Virus record (IMG/VR): IMGVR_UViG_3300035162_000819 | Span: 1-24,852 of that record | Origin: a virus | Length of the DNA stretch: 24,852 nucleotides | Strand: one strand, 5' to 3' | Shown: piece after piece, positions 12,830 through 19,442 of the stretch | Numbering within the stretch: position 1 is the stretch's first letter | Layout of the letters: each line of letters begins with the position of its first letter | Program-made: the position numbers and the translations under genes | The notes under the pieces: generated by a model | What the model was told of the DNA's origin: nothing | Databases searched by the model: none | What the model saw: only the letters and a program-made list of their open reading frames with translations

Positions 12830-14242
12830 ATGTCTCAAAGCAAAAAAATGTTAATGGCGGCGGCAGGTTCTGGAGGAGAAAATGGGTGGTTTCGCACTTG
12901 GGGGACACTCAAGATCAACCGGAAACAAAAGGTAGCTTCAGACGCTTCTGGAAATATTTATAGTGTAGGTTATTCAGAGAGTTTGAATACGACTTCAACG
13001 GATTTTGTTACAGAAGGTGTTATAACGAAGCATACCAAGGATGGAGAGCTTCAGTGGGAACGATACTTTGCCCTTAGAGCAACCCCTGTTACATCCTTTA
13101 AAACATTTTTTAACGATTTAGATTTTGATTCTTCTGGAAATATTGCTTGCTTTGGTTACGATCAATCACGTTCTAACTCTAACGGGACTGACATTTTCTG
13201 TGTTAAGTACAACCCAGCAGGCGATAAGGTGTTTGATGTTTCATTTGTGTCACCTCCCAACCAACAAGGGATATATATATCCGCCGGGAAAATAGATACT
13301 TCCGATGATAGTATCTACTTTGCGGGGTCTCGACGTAATGGGGACAGTTTTTCTGCAACTGATGCTTACTTAGCAAAAGTAAATTCTGACGGAACATCTA
13401 TTACTTGGGCTAGAAAGCTAGAAACTTCAAGAAGAAATGCAACTCTTTATGATATTACTTTAGACTCGTCTGGCAATGTTATTGGCGTTGGGTTAGTGAA
13501 TACTAACAACAGTGGCGAGGCGATTTTAGTAAAATATAATTCCAGCGGTGTTTTGCAGTGGCAAAGAAAAGTAGACGGAGGCAGTAAAATTGTCTTTGAG
13601 GGCGTTATAACCGATTCTTCTGGCAATATTTATGTTACAGGCGATTCTTCGAGGGGTTCTCCAGAGTTCACCGGGTTGATTGTACTTAAGTACAACTCTA
13701 GTGGGGTTTTACAATGGAAACGCCGTGTTGATGCAACTTCCGGGAGCATCAGTCCAGAAGGCAAGGGCATTGTTTTTGCCCCGGATGGAACCCTTATCAT
13801 ATCGGGTTACTTAGGGTGGATTAGTCCAACACAAGCTTACGCCTACGGCGGCTACATACTTAACATGGACACGAACGGAAACTTTATTTACGACCGCGCT
13901 TTTGGTGGCACTCAGTACCTTAATCTTGGCAGAACATTTTTCAATGGAGTTACCGTACAAGGGGGTAGTATGGTTCACGTTGGAGAAACATCTATTCCAT
14001 CTGACAAAGAGCAATCAAGCTCTTTTGAATATGATTTCTTAGCTGTAAAACTTCCGGTTGATGGGTCTTTGACGGGTACTTATAGAACGAACTATATATA
14101 TGAGCCTGTTGGTCTTTCGGTGATTCCCGATGGTATGACCGATAGTGCGGGAGATTTAACAGATTCTGGGAGTAGTTTGACTTTTGCGTCACTTGGCTCC
14201 CCCCCAAACTTTGAAATCTACAACCGCCTTACTGTAATATAG
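12830..14242 (+). CDS. Beta-propeller virion protein, copy 2
   Basis: This 470-residue protein starts two bases after the stop of its paralogue, with only a weak ribosome site, so re-initiation is likely. The N-terminus MLMAAAGSGGENGW is hydrophobic then Gly-rich and is not a convincing signal peptide. Blades with D-x-S-G-N-I-Y-x-x-G, an h-x-x-K-Y-N-S-S-G strand and a V-L-Q-W-x-R strand recur, most clearly at about residues 36-80, 210-250 and 262-303. Two neighbouring blades both contain KYNSSGVLQW, which suggests recent blade duplication. The C-terminal part (about 430-470) changes to PDGMTDSAGDLTDSGSS and ends EIYNRLTVI. The likely role is as for copy 1: an exposed appendage or receptor-binding component. 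Different loop sequences may give different specificity. Confidence 0.75.
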   Translation: MSQSKKMLMAAAGSGGENGWFRTWGTLKINRKQKVASDASGNIYSVGYSESLNTTSTDFVTEGVITKHTKDGELQWERYFALRATPVTSFKTFFNDLDFDSSGNIACFGYDQSRSNSNGTDIFCVKYNPAGDKVFDVSFVSPPNQQGIYISAGKIDTSDDSIYFAGSRRNGDSFSATDAYLAKVNSDGTSITWARKLETSRRNATLYDITLDSSGNVIGVGLVNTNNSGEAILVKYNSSGVLQWQRKVDGGSKIVFEGVITDSSGNIYVTGDSSRGSPEFTGLIVLKYNSSGVLQWKRRVDATSGSISPEGKGIVFAPDGTLIISGYLGWISPTQAYAYGGYILNMDTNGNFIYDRAFGGTQYLNLGRTFFNGVTVQGGSMVHVGETSIPSDKEQSSSFEYDFLAVKLPVDGSLTGTYRTNYIYEPVGLSVIPDGMTDSAGDLTDSGSSLTFASLGSPPNFEIYNRLTVI

Positions 14243-14250
14243 AGATTGTT

Positions 14251-14706
14251 ATGGGGTACTACATAAACATATCCACCGGAGATTACCCAGTTACATTTTC
14301 TGAGTTGAAAGAACGTTTACCTAACGTTAGCTTTTCAAAAGAACCGAAAGAAATTCAATCCTATTGTCGAGTCGAAGACGGACCCACAGTAGAGTTTGAT
14401 GGCTATACTCAATATGTAACCGAAGGAAAACCTTACCTTATGAATGGTGTTTATGTGAGAAATTGGATCGTTTCAGACCATTCAAAAATAACTTTAAACC
14501 AAAACGCCGGAAGAAATCTTAATGCCAAAAAAACGGCTGCTCGAAAAAAAAGAAATCTTTTACTAGCCGCGACAGACTGGGCAGTATTACCGGATGTTCA
14601 TACTAGCTCAGATATGTTAGAATACCGTCAAGCACTTCGTGAAGTACCAAAGCAAAGTTCGTTTCCTTGGGAAATATCTTGGCCCGAACTTCCAAACCCT
14701 ACTTAA
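14251..14706 (+). CDS. Tail-assembly chaperone-like protein (Phage_tail_APC type)
   Basis: This 151-residue protein carries at its C-terminus (residues 98-145) the segments ARKKRNLLLAATDWAVLPDV and YRQALREVPKQSSFPWEI followed by SWP. This R-N-x-L-L-x-x-T-D-W ... Y-R-x-A-L-R-x-x-P-x-Q ... F-P-W pattern is typical of the small phage tail-assembly chaperone family (PF16778), known from genes lying next to tail fibres. The N-terminal 90 residues are less familiar (TFSELKERLPNVSF, DGPTVEFDGYTQYVTEGKPY) and probably bind the client. It directly follows the fibre and propeller genes, so one of these is the likely client. It is expected to act in the cytoplasm during assembly and may be absent from the virion. 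The start has a weak ribosome site. Confidence 0.72.
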   Translation: MGYYINISTGDYPVTFSELKERLPNVSFSKEPKEIQSYCRVEDGPTVEFDGYTQYVTEGKPYLMNGVYVRNWIVSDHSKITLNQNAGRNLNAKKTAARKKRNLLLAATDWAVLPDVHTSSDMLEYRQALREVPKQSSFPWEISWPELPNPT

Positions 14707-14720
14707 AGTGAGTTTTATAG

Positions 14721-16640
14721 ATGCCCTTACAAAAACTCCAATTTCGACCCGGGATCAATAAAGAAACCACTTCGTACACTAACGAGGGAGGGTGGCTGGA
14801 CTGTGATAAGGTTCGTTTCCGCGCGGGGCTTCCTGAGAAGATCGGCGGATGGAGCAAGCTTGGAAATAACTCTTTTTTAGGTTCGGCTCGTTCGCTTCAT
14901 CCTTGGAGTAGCTTGGAATTAGATAACTTCTTGGGTCTTGGTACAAGCTCAAAATATTACATAGAATCTGGGCAAGCTTTCTATGACATAACTCCTATTC
15001 GCGCTACAACTACGGCGGGAGACGTTACTTTTGTTGCGGCATCTGGTTCTTCTATATTGAACGTTTTAAACACGGATCACGGGGCGACACCGGGAGATTT
15101 TGTTACTTTTACTAATGCGGTGGGTCTTGGAGGAAACATTACTGCGGATGTTCTAAACCAAGAATACCTTGTGGATACTGTAGTAGACTCCGGTACTTAC
15201 ACCATTCGCGCTAGATCAGTGCAAACGTTGTCTGAAATAACCGTTGACGGTCAGTACGATCCTATTCTCGTTGTAGCCGCAGCGGGGGATACTGGAGACG
15301 GGGGAGCCGCTACAGTCGGAGCGTATCAAGTCAACGTTGGCTTGGACACCACTGTACTTGGCACTGGATGGGGTGCGGGAACGTGGGGCACTGTTGGTTG
15401 GGGATTAGCCGCAAGTCTAGGTGTTGCGAGTTTACTTCGAATATGGACGCAAGACAATTTTGGACAAGACCTTATATATAATGTGGAAGACGGCGGTATT
15501 TTTTATTGGTCGGCGTCAATAGCTTCACCATTGAATTCGCGTGGCGTTGCGTTGAATACTCTTGCTGGAGCAAGTGGCGCTCCAACAATTGCTAGGAAAG
15601 TAATTGTTTCAGATGTTGATAGACATGTAATAGCTTTTGGCGCAGACCCTGCTGACAACATTGGAACTCAAGACCCGCTTCTTATTCGATTTTCAGATCA
15701 AGAAAACCCTGCGGACTGGACACCTTCTGCAACCAACACAGCAGGAGACCTCCGCTTGGGGTCTGGCTCTAGGATTGTTACAGCGGTAGAGACCCGTCAA
15801 CAGATGCTTGTTTTTACAGACGTTTCTGTTCACGCTATGCAGTATGTTGGACCACCGTTTACGTTCGGTATTAATATGATTTCCGAAAATACAACAATAC
15901 GAAGCGGCTCCTCTGCAATCGCGGTTGATGATGCTGTTTATTGGATGGGTAAAAACGAGTTTTACGCTTATAACGGTGGGATTCAAAAACTTCCTTGCTC
16001 TGTGCGAGATTATGTTTTTTCTAACTTTAACTCTTCTCAATCTGAAAAAGTTTTTGCAGCATCAAACACGGCTTTTTCAGAGATTTGGTGGTTTTACCCT
16101 TCGGATTCTTCAGAAGACCTTAATCGTTATGTTGTTTTTAATTACGTTCAGCAAATATGGTATGTTGGAACTTTAGACCGAACGGCTTGGACAGACCGTG
16201 GGGTTAACGATTTGCCTATCGCCGCAAGCAATGATGGGTATTTATACACGCATGAAACGGGTTTTGATGACGGAAGCACTAATCCGCCTTCGCCTATAAG
16301 TTCATATGTTGAATCTAGTCAAATAGATATCGGAGAAGGTGACAAGTTTCTTTTTGTAAACAGGCTAATACCGGACCTGACTTTTAGAAACTCTACTGCT
16401 ATTGGACCTGCGGTTGATTTTACGTTAAAGACCCGAAACGCTCCCGGCGGAGCTTACTTGCAAGAAAACTTTAAACCTGTGGAAAAGAGTACCTCCGTAC
16501 CCGTCGAGCAATTTACTGAAGATGTCCATGTAAGGCTTAGAGGTAGGTCGGTTGCAATAAAAATTGAAAACAATACCACTGGTGTTGGGTGGCGTCTTGG
16601 GTCTCCTCGGATTGATATACGCCCTGATGGGAGAAGATAA
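14721..16640 (+). CDS. Nozzle/tail-hub-like protein, P22 gp10-related type (probable)
   Basis: This 639-residue protein starts with LQFRPGINKETTSYTNEGGW and then KVRFRAGLPEKIGGW, the N-terminal signature of a family common in marine podoviruses and resembling P22 gp10 (packaged-DNA stabilisation and tail hub). Residues about 97-167 form an inserted beta module with TDHGATPGDFVTF, the same type as in the giant fibre. Residues 216-228 hold a triple Trp-Gly motif. The C-terminal two thirds have propeller-like strands (FGADPADN, ENPADWTPSATNTAGDLRL, YWMGKNEFYAYNGG, EIWWFYPSDS) and end SPRIDIRPDGRR. It would sit below the adaptors and close the DNA channel. Its stop overlaps the next start (TAATG). 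The closest alternatives are T7 gp12-like nozzle proteins; fold similarity cannot be checked here. Confidence 0.68.
   Translation: MPLQKLQFRPGINKETTSYTNEGGWLDCDKVRFRAGLPEKIGGWSKLGNNSFLGSARSLHPWSSLELDNFLGLGTSSKYYIESGQAFYDITPIRATTTAGDVTFVAASGSSILNVLNTDHGATPGDFVTFTNAVGLGGNITADVLNQEYLVDTVVDSGTYTIRARSVQTLSEITVDGQYDPILVVAAAGDTGDGGAATVGAYQVNVGLDTTVLGTGWGAGTWGTVGWGLAASLGVASLLRIWTQDNFGQDLIYNVEDGGIFYWSASIASPLNSRGVALNTLAGASGAPTIARKVIVSDVDRHVIAFGADPADNIGTQDPLLIRFSDQENPADWTPSATNTAGDLRLGSGSRIVTAVETRQQMLVFTDVSVHAMQYVGPPFTFGINMISENTTIRSGSSAIAVDDAVYWMGKNEFYAYNGGIQKLPCSVRDYVFSNFNSSQSEKVFAASNTAFSEIWWFYPSDSSEDLNRYVVFNYVQQIWYVGTLDRTAWTDRGVNDLPIAASNDGYLYTHETGFDDGSTNPPSPISSYVESSQIDIGEGDKFLFVNRLIPDLTFRNSTAIGPAVDFTLKTRNAPGGAYLQENFKPVEKSTSVPVEQFTEDVHVRLRGRSVAIKIENNTTGVGWRLGSPRIDIRPDGRR
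15366..15404 (+). other. Trp-Gly triple motif in the nozzle-like protein
   Basis: Residues 216-228 read GWGAGTWGTVGWG, with Trp at 217, 222 and 227. The spacing of five between Trp residues is identical to the motif at 9534-9572. Confidence 0.7.
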
Positions 16641-16936
16641 TGTCCCGCCTAAACGCGATACCATACTTTCCCAACGCTCCGCAGCAATACGATCAGAAAT
16701 ACATAGCTGAAGTTGTTAGAGCGTTCTCGGTGTTTGTGCAGCAGAATCAGGCTCCCGGAGAGGGGAGAAACACTTTCACAGTGTTTACTGATCTACAGGA
16801 AGACGATTTTGGCTTAGAAAACGGTTCGGTTTTTCAACAGGGCGGGTTTTTAAAGGTGGCCTTGATAAATTCCCCTAACGTTAGGGGGTTAGTTGGAACA
16901 GGGCAAGTAGGCCCAATAACGGTGGTAACCCCATGA
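16640..16936 (+). CDS. Conserved small protein downstream of the nozzle gene
   Basis: This 98-residue protein starts at ATG 16640, sharing one base with the nozzle stop, with GGGAGAAG just upstream. It has a helical N-terminal half (YDQKYIAEVVRAFSVFVQQN, residues 17-36), an APGEGRNTFTVFTDLQEDD linker and a beta-like C-terminus that ends VGPITVVTP. The arrangement of a Tyr-containing helix followed by GEGRNTFTV is, from memory, recurrent beside nozzle genes of marine phages. It is unassigned. Its tight coupling to the nozzle suggests a nozzle partner, for example a tail needle, plug or trimeric tip. The helix followed by a small strand region would allow a trimeric coiled coil, but this is inference. 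A 16-bp perfect palindrome lies inside it. Confidence 0.78.
   Translation: MSRLNAIPYFPNAPQQYDQKYIAEVVRAFSVFVQQNQAPGEGRNTFTVFTDLQEDDFGLENGSVFQQGGFLKVALINSPNVRGLVGTGQVGPITVVTP
16872..16887. other. Perfect 16-bp palindrome inside a coding sequence
   Basis: The sequence CCCCTAACGTTAGGGG equals its own reverse complement; the flanking bases (T and G) do not extend it. It can fold as a six-pair stem with an ACGT loop in RNA, or bind a dimeric protein as DNA. No T-run follows, so it is not a standard terminator. It codes for part of NSPNVRG. Confidence 0.6.
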
Positions 16937-17106
16937 GTGAAGAATGCAACTGTAAGACTAGCGACGTAGTCCGGATGGCGCTAAGAGCACATAATCAACA
17001 TAAAGGTGTGTGCCCTAAGTGTGGACAAAGCTGGACGGAAACCGAAAGCCGTAGTATAAGTGTTTTAGTAACTGCGCCACAGGCTATGCAAGGGGATACA
17101 AAATGA
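16933..17106 (+). CDS. 57-residue Cys mini-protein, possible zinc-binding
   Basis: This short gene runs from ATG 16933 (ATGA overlap with the previous stop) to TGA 17104-17106, which itself overlaps the next start as ATGA. The protein MSEECNCKTSDVVRMALRAH... has Cys5 and Cys7, His20 and His23, and Cys27-Pro-Lys-Cys30-Gly, a typical half of a zinc ribbon or rubredoxin knuckle. Four Cys (or Cys plus His) could bind one zinc ion. The rest, after SWTETESR, is a short hydrophobic strand and a polar tail. It is the only Cys-rich protein of the window and is co-translated with an ejection-type protein. Its role is unknown: it may be regulatory, a chaperone or a small virion protein. Coding evidence is the double overlap and the motif. 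Confidence 0.75.
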   Translation: MSEECNCKTSDVVRMALRAHNQHKGVCPKCGQSWTETESRSISVLVTAPQAMQGDTK

Positions 17107-18449
17107 ATCAACAAATGGTACTTCCCGACGGCGGTTTAGCCACTTTCTTATTGTCTAACATGGATGAGTTTGACGATAGTCGGCTTGCCTTTGGAAGACA
17201 GAACGGCATTAATTCAATGCACGAAACTGCGGAAAAGATGGCCCGCATGGGTCGTAACGGCGACGTTCATGTGGGACACTTGGAACACGGGGAGGGTGTT
17301 GTTCCTCGTCAGGTCAGAGAGAACAACCCTGAATTAGTTCGGGCAATCGATTCTGCTATCGCGGCAGAAGGCGCGGACCCCAGCGCATATGTTGTAGGTA
17401 GCGATACTAACTCTATAAACCCGTATACGGGACAGCGGGAGTTCTTTTTAAAGAAGCTGGTTAGAGGCGTTAAAAAGATATTTAAGAAAGTAGCCCCTAT
17501 AATCATACCGTTTGCATTAAATCTTATTGCACCGGGTCTGGGGACAGTTGCCTCTGGTTTTATTGGGGGAGGTATTACGGCCCTTGCTCAAGGCGCAAAC
17601 TTTAAAGACGCTTTGAAAGCGGGTCTTGTTGGAGGTGCTCTGGGTGGAATCACTTCTGGTATGCAGGGCGTTATGAACAAAAACGCTACAGGAACGTTTA
17701 CTGAAAAGTTTGGACAAGGGTTAAGATCAGGCGCGGGAATAGATAAAAATAATATCTTTGGACAAAAGGGAGACCCTAGAAGTATTATGGGCCGTCCTTT
17801 TGAAGCTTCGACGATAGACCCTAACGCAAAACCGACGTTTGGTCAAAAAGTCATGGATTTCGCCATGCCTAACGCCGACCCTTCACAAGCTCAAATTAAC
17901 GAGTTAATTGGTAAATATACCGCTCAAGGTGTGTCGCCTGATATGGCTCTTCAACAAGCCACACAGCAACTAACCCCGGGGTTCTTATCTAAGTACGGCG
18001 GAACGATAGCGACTGGGACGGCCGCTGCCGCCGCGGCTGGCGCATTTGATCCAATCCCAGCCGAAGAAGTTGAAGACCCGTATGACGGGCCATCTCCGTC
18101 AGAAGACCGTTATGCAGAGAACCCTGACAAGTATAGGGTTGGTCAACCCGGCGCACCAAAATATGTTACTTTAGCAGACACACTAAAACCCGCAAGCTAT
18201 ACCCCCTATTATCAAGATTATTTGCCGCAAGAAGCCGCAAGAGGTGGAGAAATGTTCCCCCGCCGTAATGGTTATATCGCGGGCCCCGGAACTGAGACTT
18301 CCGATGACATCCCTGCGATGCTTTCGGACGGTGAGTTCGTAATGACCGCCCAAGCGGTCCGCGGCGTTGGTAACGGAAACAGACAACAGGGAGTTCGTAA
18401 GATGTATGATATGATGCGAGCTTTTGAAGGAGGCGCAGTAGCATCATGA
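17103..18449 (+). CDS. Internal virion/ejection-type protein, 448 residues
   Basis: The N-terminal part (residues 40-112) is conserved-looking, with ETAEKMARMGRNGDVHVGHL, EHGEGVVPRQVRENNPELVR and SINPYTGQREFF. A cationic stretch, FFLKKLVRGVKKIFKKV (114-130), leads into a hydrophobic Gly/Ala region (131-190: APIIIPFALNLIAPGLG and more) that could insert in a membrane. A helical middle and a TAAAAAAGAF segment follow. The C-terminus (390-448) has GPGTETSDDIPAMLSDGEFV and ends MMRAFEGGAVAS. This layout fits proteins stored in the head and ejected to build the channel through the cell envelope. The gene is first of four such genes and overlaps the next start as ATGA. The call is inferred from composition and order; the P22 counterpart could be gp7, gp20 or gp16. 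Confidence 0.62.
   Translation: MNQQMVLPDGGLATFLLSNMDEFDDSRLAFGRQNGINSMHETAEKMARMGRNGDVHVGHLEHGEGVVPRQVRENNPELVRAIDSAIAAEGADPSAYVVGSDTNSINPYTGQREFFLKKLVRGVKKIFKKVAPIIIPFALNLIAPGLGTVASGFIGGGITALAQGANFKDALKAGLVGGALGGITSGMQGVMNKNATGTFTEKFGQGLRSGAGIDKNNIFGQKGDPRSIMGRPFEASTIDPNAKPTFGQKVMDFAMPNADPSQAQINELIGKYTAQGVSPDMALQQATQQLTPGFLSKYGGTIATGTAAAAAAGAFDPIPAEEVEDPYDGPSPSEDRYAENPDKYRVGQPGAPKYVTLADTLKPASYTPYYQDYLPQEAARGGEMFPRRNGYIAGPGTETSDDIPAMLSDGEFVMTAQAVRGVGNGNRQQGVRKMYDMMRAFEGGAVAS
18427..18433 (+). promoter_or_regulatory. Strong but distant Shine-Dalgarno for the 18446 gene
   Basis: AAGGAGG is close to a perfect anti-16S match but lies 12 bases before ATG 18446, longer than the usual 5 to 9. Together with the ATGA overlap it suggests that termination-reinitiation contributes to starting the downstream gene. 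Confidence 0.55.
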
Positions 18450-19441
18450 CCACTACCGAGCAAATCGTCACGAATCGCCAAGACCCCGCAATTGAGGCTT
18501 ACCGTCTCGGTCTTTTAGAAGACACTCAAAAATTTATTTCAAATCAGATTGGAACGGGTGTTACTCCCCCTGATTACCAAGTCGCGGGGCTTTCTCCTTC
18601 GGAACAAGCTGCCGTTATGGCTTCTCAGGAAGGTGTAGGCGCGTATCAGCCTTATTTGAACCGTGGAATGGGGTCTCTGCAAGCGGCAGAAAACATGACG
18701 CTTGACGCGGCTAATCCGATGCAAACGGGGATTAATTCACTGGCCGGGTCGGATGCGTTATACGACCCCACCAGCTATACAAATTACATGAACCCTTATG
18801 AGGACTCGGCGGTTGCCTCGGCCCTGAGCGACATTCAAAGGTCCGGCGACATAGCTCAACAAGGCATCAAAGCCAATGCGATTCAGGCCGGAGCGTTTGG
18901 CGGGTCTCGTGGCGCTATTGCCGAGCAGGAACTCCAACGAAATACTATGGATCAACAAGCGCGGACCGCGGCCCAGATGCGCGCAGCCGGGTACGGACAA
19001 GCCCAGCAGCTTGGTCAGGGTGCTTTTGACTCTGCGATGAATCGTCAGCAGTCTATGGCAAATTCCTACGGGCAACTTGGTCAAGGGATTGGGCAACTTG
19101 GTAACCAGCTTGGTCAGATCGGCATTCAACAAGCGGGAATTGGAGAAATGCGCTCCGGTCTTGGTTCTTCGGACATTCAGAACCTTATGGCTACAGGCGC
19201 TAATGAAAGAGGTGTTCAGCAAGCTGGATTGGACGCTACTCGTCTATCGAATTTGCAGAGATACACTCAGCCTTATCAACAGTATGGCTTCCTTTCGGAC
19301 ATATATTCTGGTACTCCTTCGGGGTCATCTACACTAACGGCGTCTTCTATGCCCCAAGTTTCACCTTTCCAATCCGCGCTTGGTTTGGGAATAGCAGGAT
19401 TAAGCGCGGCCAGTGGCGCGTCAAAAGCGGGGTTATTTTAA
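18446..19441 (+). CDS. Gln/Gly/Ala-rich internal virion protein, 331 residues
   Basis: ATG 18446 overlaps the previous stop (ATGA). The protein is low in hydrophobic core residues and rich in Gln, Gly, Ala and Ser. The segment AIQAGAFGGSRGAIAEQELQ (146-165) followed by RNTMDQQARTAAQMRAAGYG is, from memory, a common signature of marine phage internal virion or ejection proteins. It continues into a helical Q-rich stretch with GQLGQGIGQLGNQLGQIGIQ (209-228), and the end LGLGIAGLSAASGASKAGLF (312-331) is small-residue-rich and could touch a membrane. Helix-Gly repeats at this place suggest an elongated or fibrous shape. P22 gp7/gp20 and T7 gp14 have comparable low-complexity parts. The exact counterpart cannot be assigned. 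Confidence 0.62.
   Translation: MTTTEQIVTNRQDPAIEAYRLGLLEDTQKFISNQIGTGVTPPDYQVAGLSPSEQAAVMASQEGVGAYQPYLNRGMGSLQAAENMTLDAANPMQTGINSLAGSDALYDPTSYTNYMNPYEDSAVASALSDIQRSGDIAQQGIKANAIQAGAFGGSRGAIAEQELQRNTMDQQARTAAQMRAAGYGQAQQLGQGAFDSAMNRQQSMANSYGQLGQGIGQLGNQLGQIGIQQAGIGEMRSGLGSSDIQNLMATGANERGVQQAGLDATRLSNLQRYTQPYQQYGFLSDIYSGTPSGSSTLTASSMPQVSPFQSALGLGIAGLSAASGASKAGLF
19070..19102 (+). repeat. Short direct repeat encoding GQLG units
   Basis: GGGCAACTTGGT occurs at 19070-19081 and again at 19091-19102, encoding the repeated GQLG units of the Q-rich stretch. This suggests local slippage or unequal exchange. Confidence 0.65.
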
Positions 19442-19442
19442 A

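Noticed and set aside
10416-14242. A diversity-generating retroelement acting on fibre or propeller genes
   Set aside because: No reverse transcriptase gene and no template/variable repeat pair with A-specific differences were seen in the window.
14544-14551. Run of eight A in the tail-chaperone gene as a programmed frameshift site
   Set aside because: Both shifted frames meet a stop within about 20 codons, and the unshifted frame contains the full conserved C-terminal motif.
17972-17983. Palindrome AACCCCGGGGTT as a regulatory site
   Set aside because: It is only 12 bp and lies in the middle of a coding region far from any start, so chance is a sufficient explanation.
18758-19222. A 154-codon minus-strand frame
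   Set aside because: It is antisense to the Q-rich internal virion gene, whose Gln codons read as Leu-type codons on the other strand.
19413-19442. GTG 19413 as start of the 1007-residue protein
   Set aside because: It lies inside the upstream gene, has no ribosome site, and adds a Lys/Arg-rich decapeptide. ATG 19443 directly after the upstream stop fits the coupling seen elsewhere.
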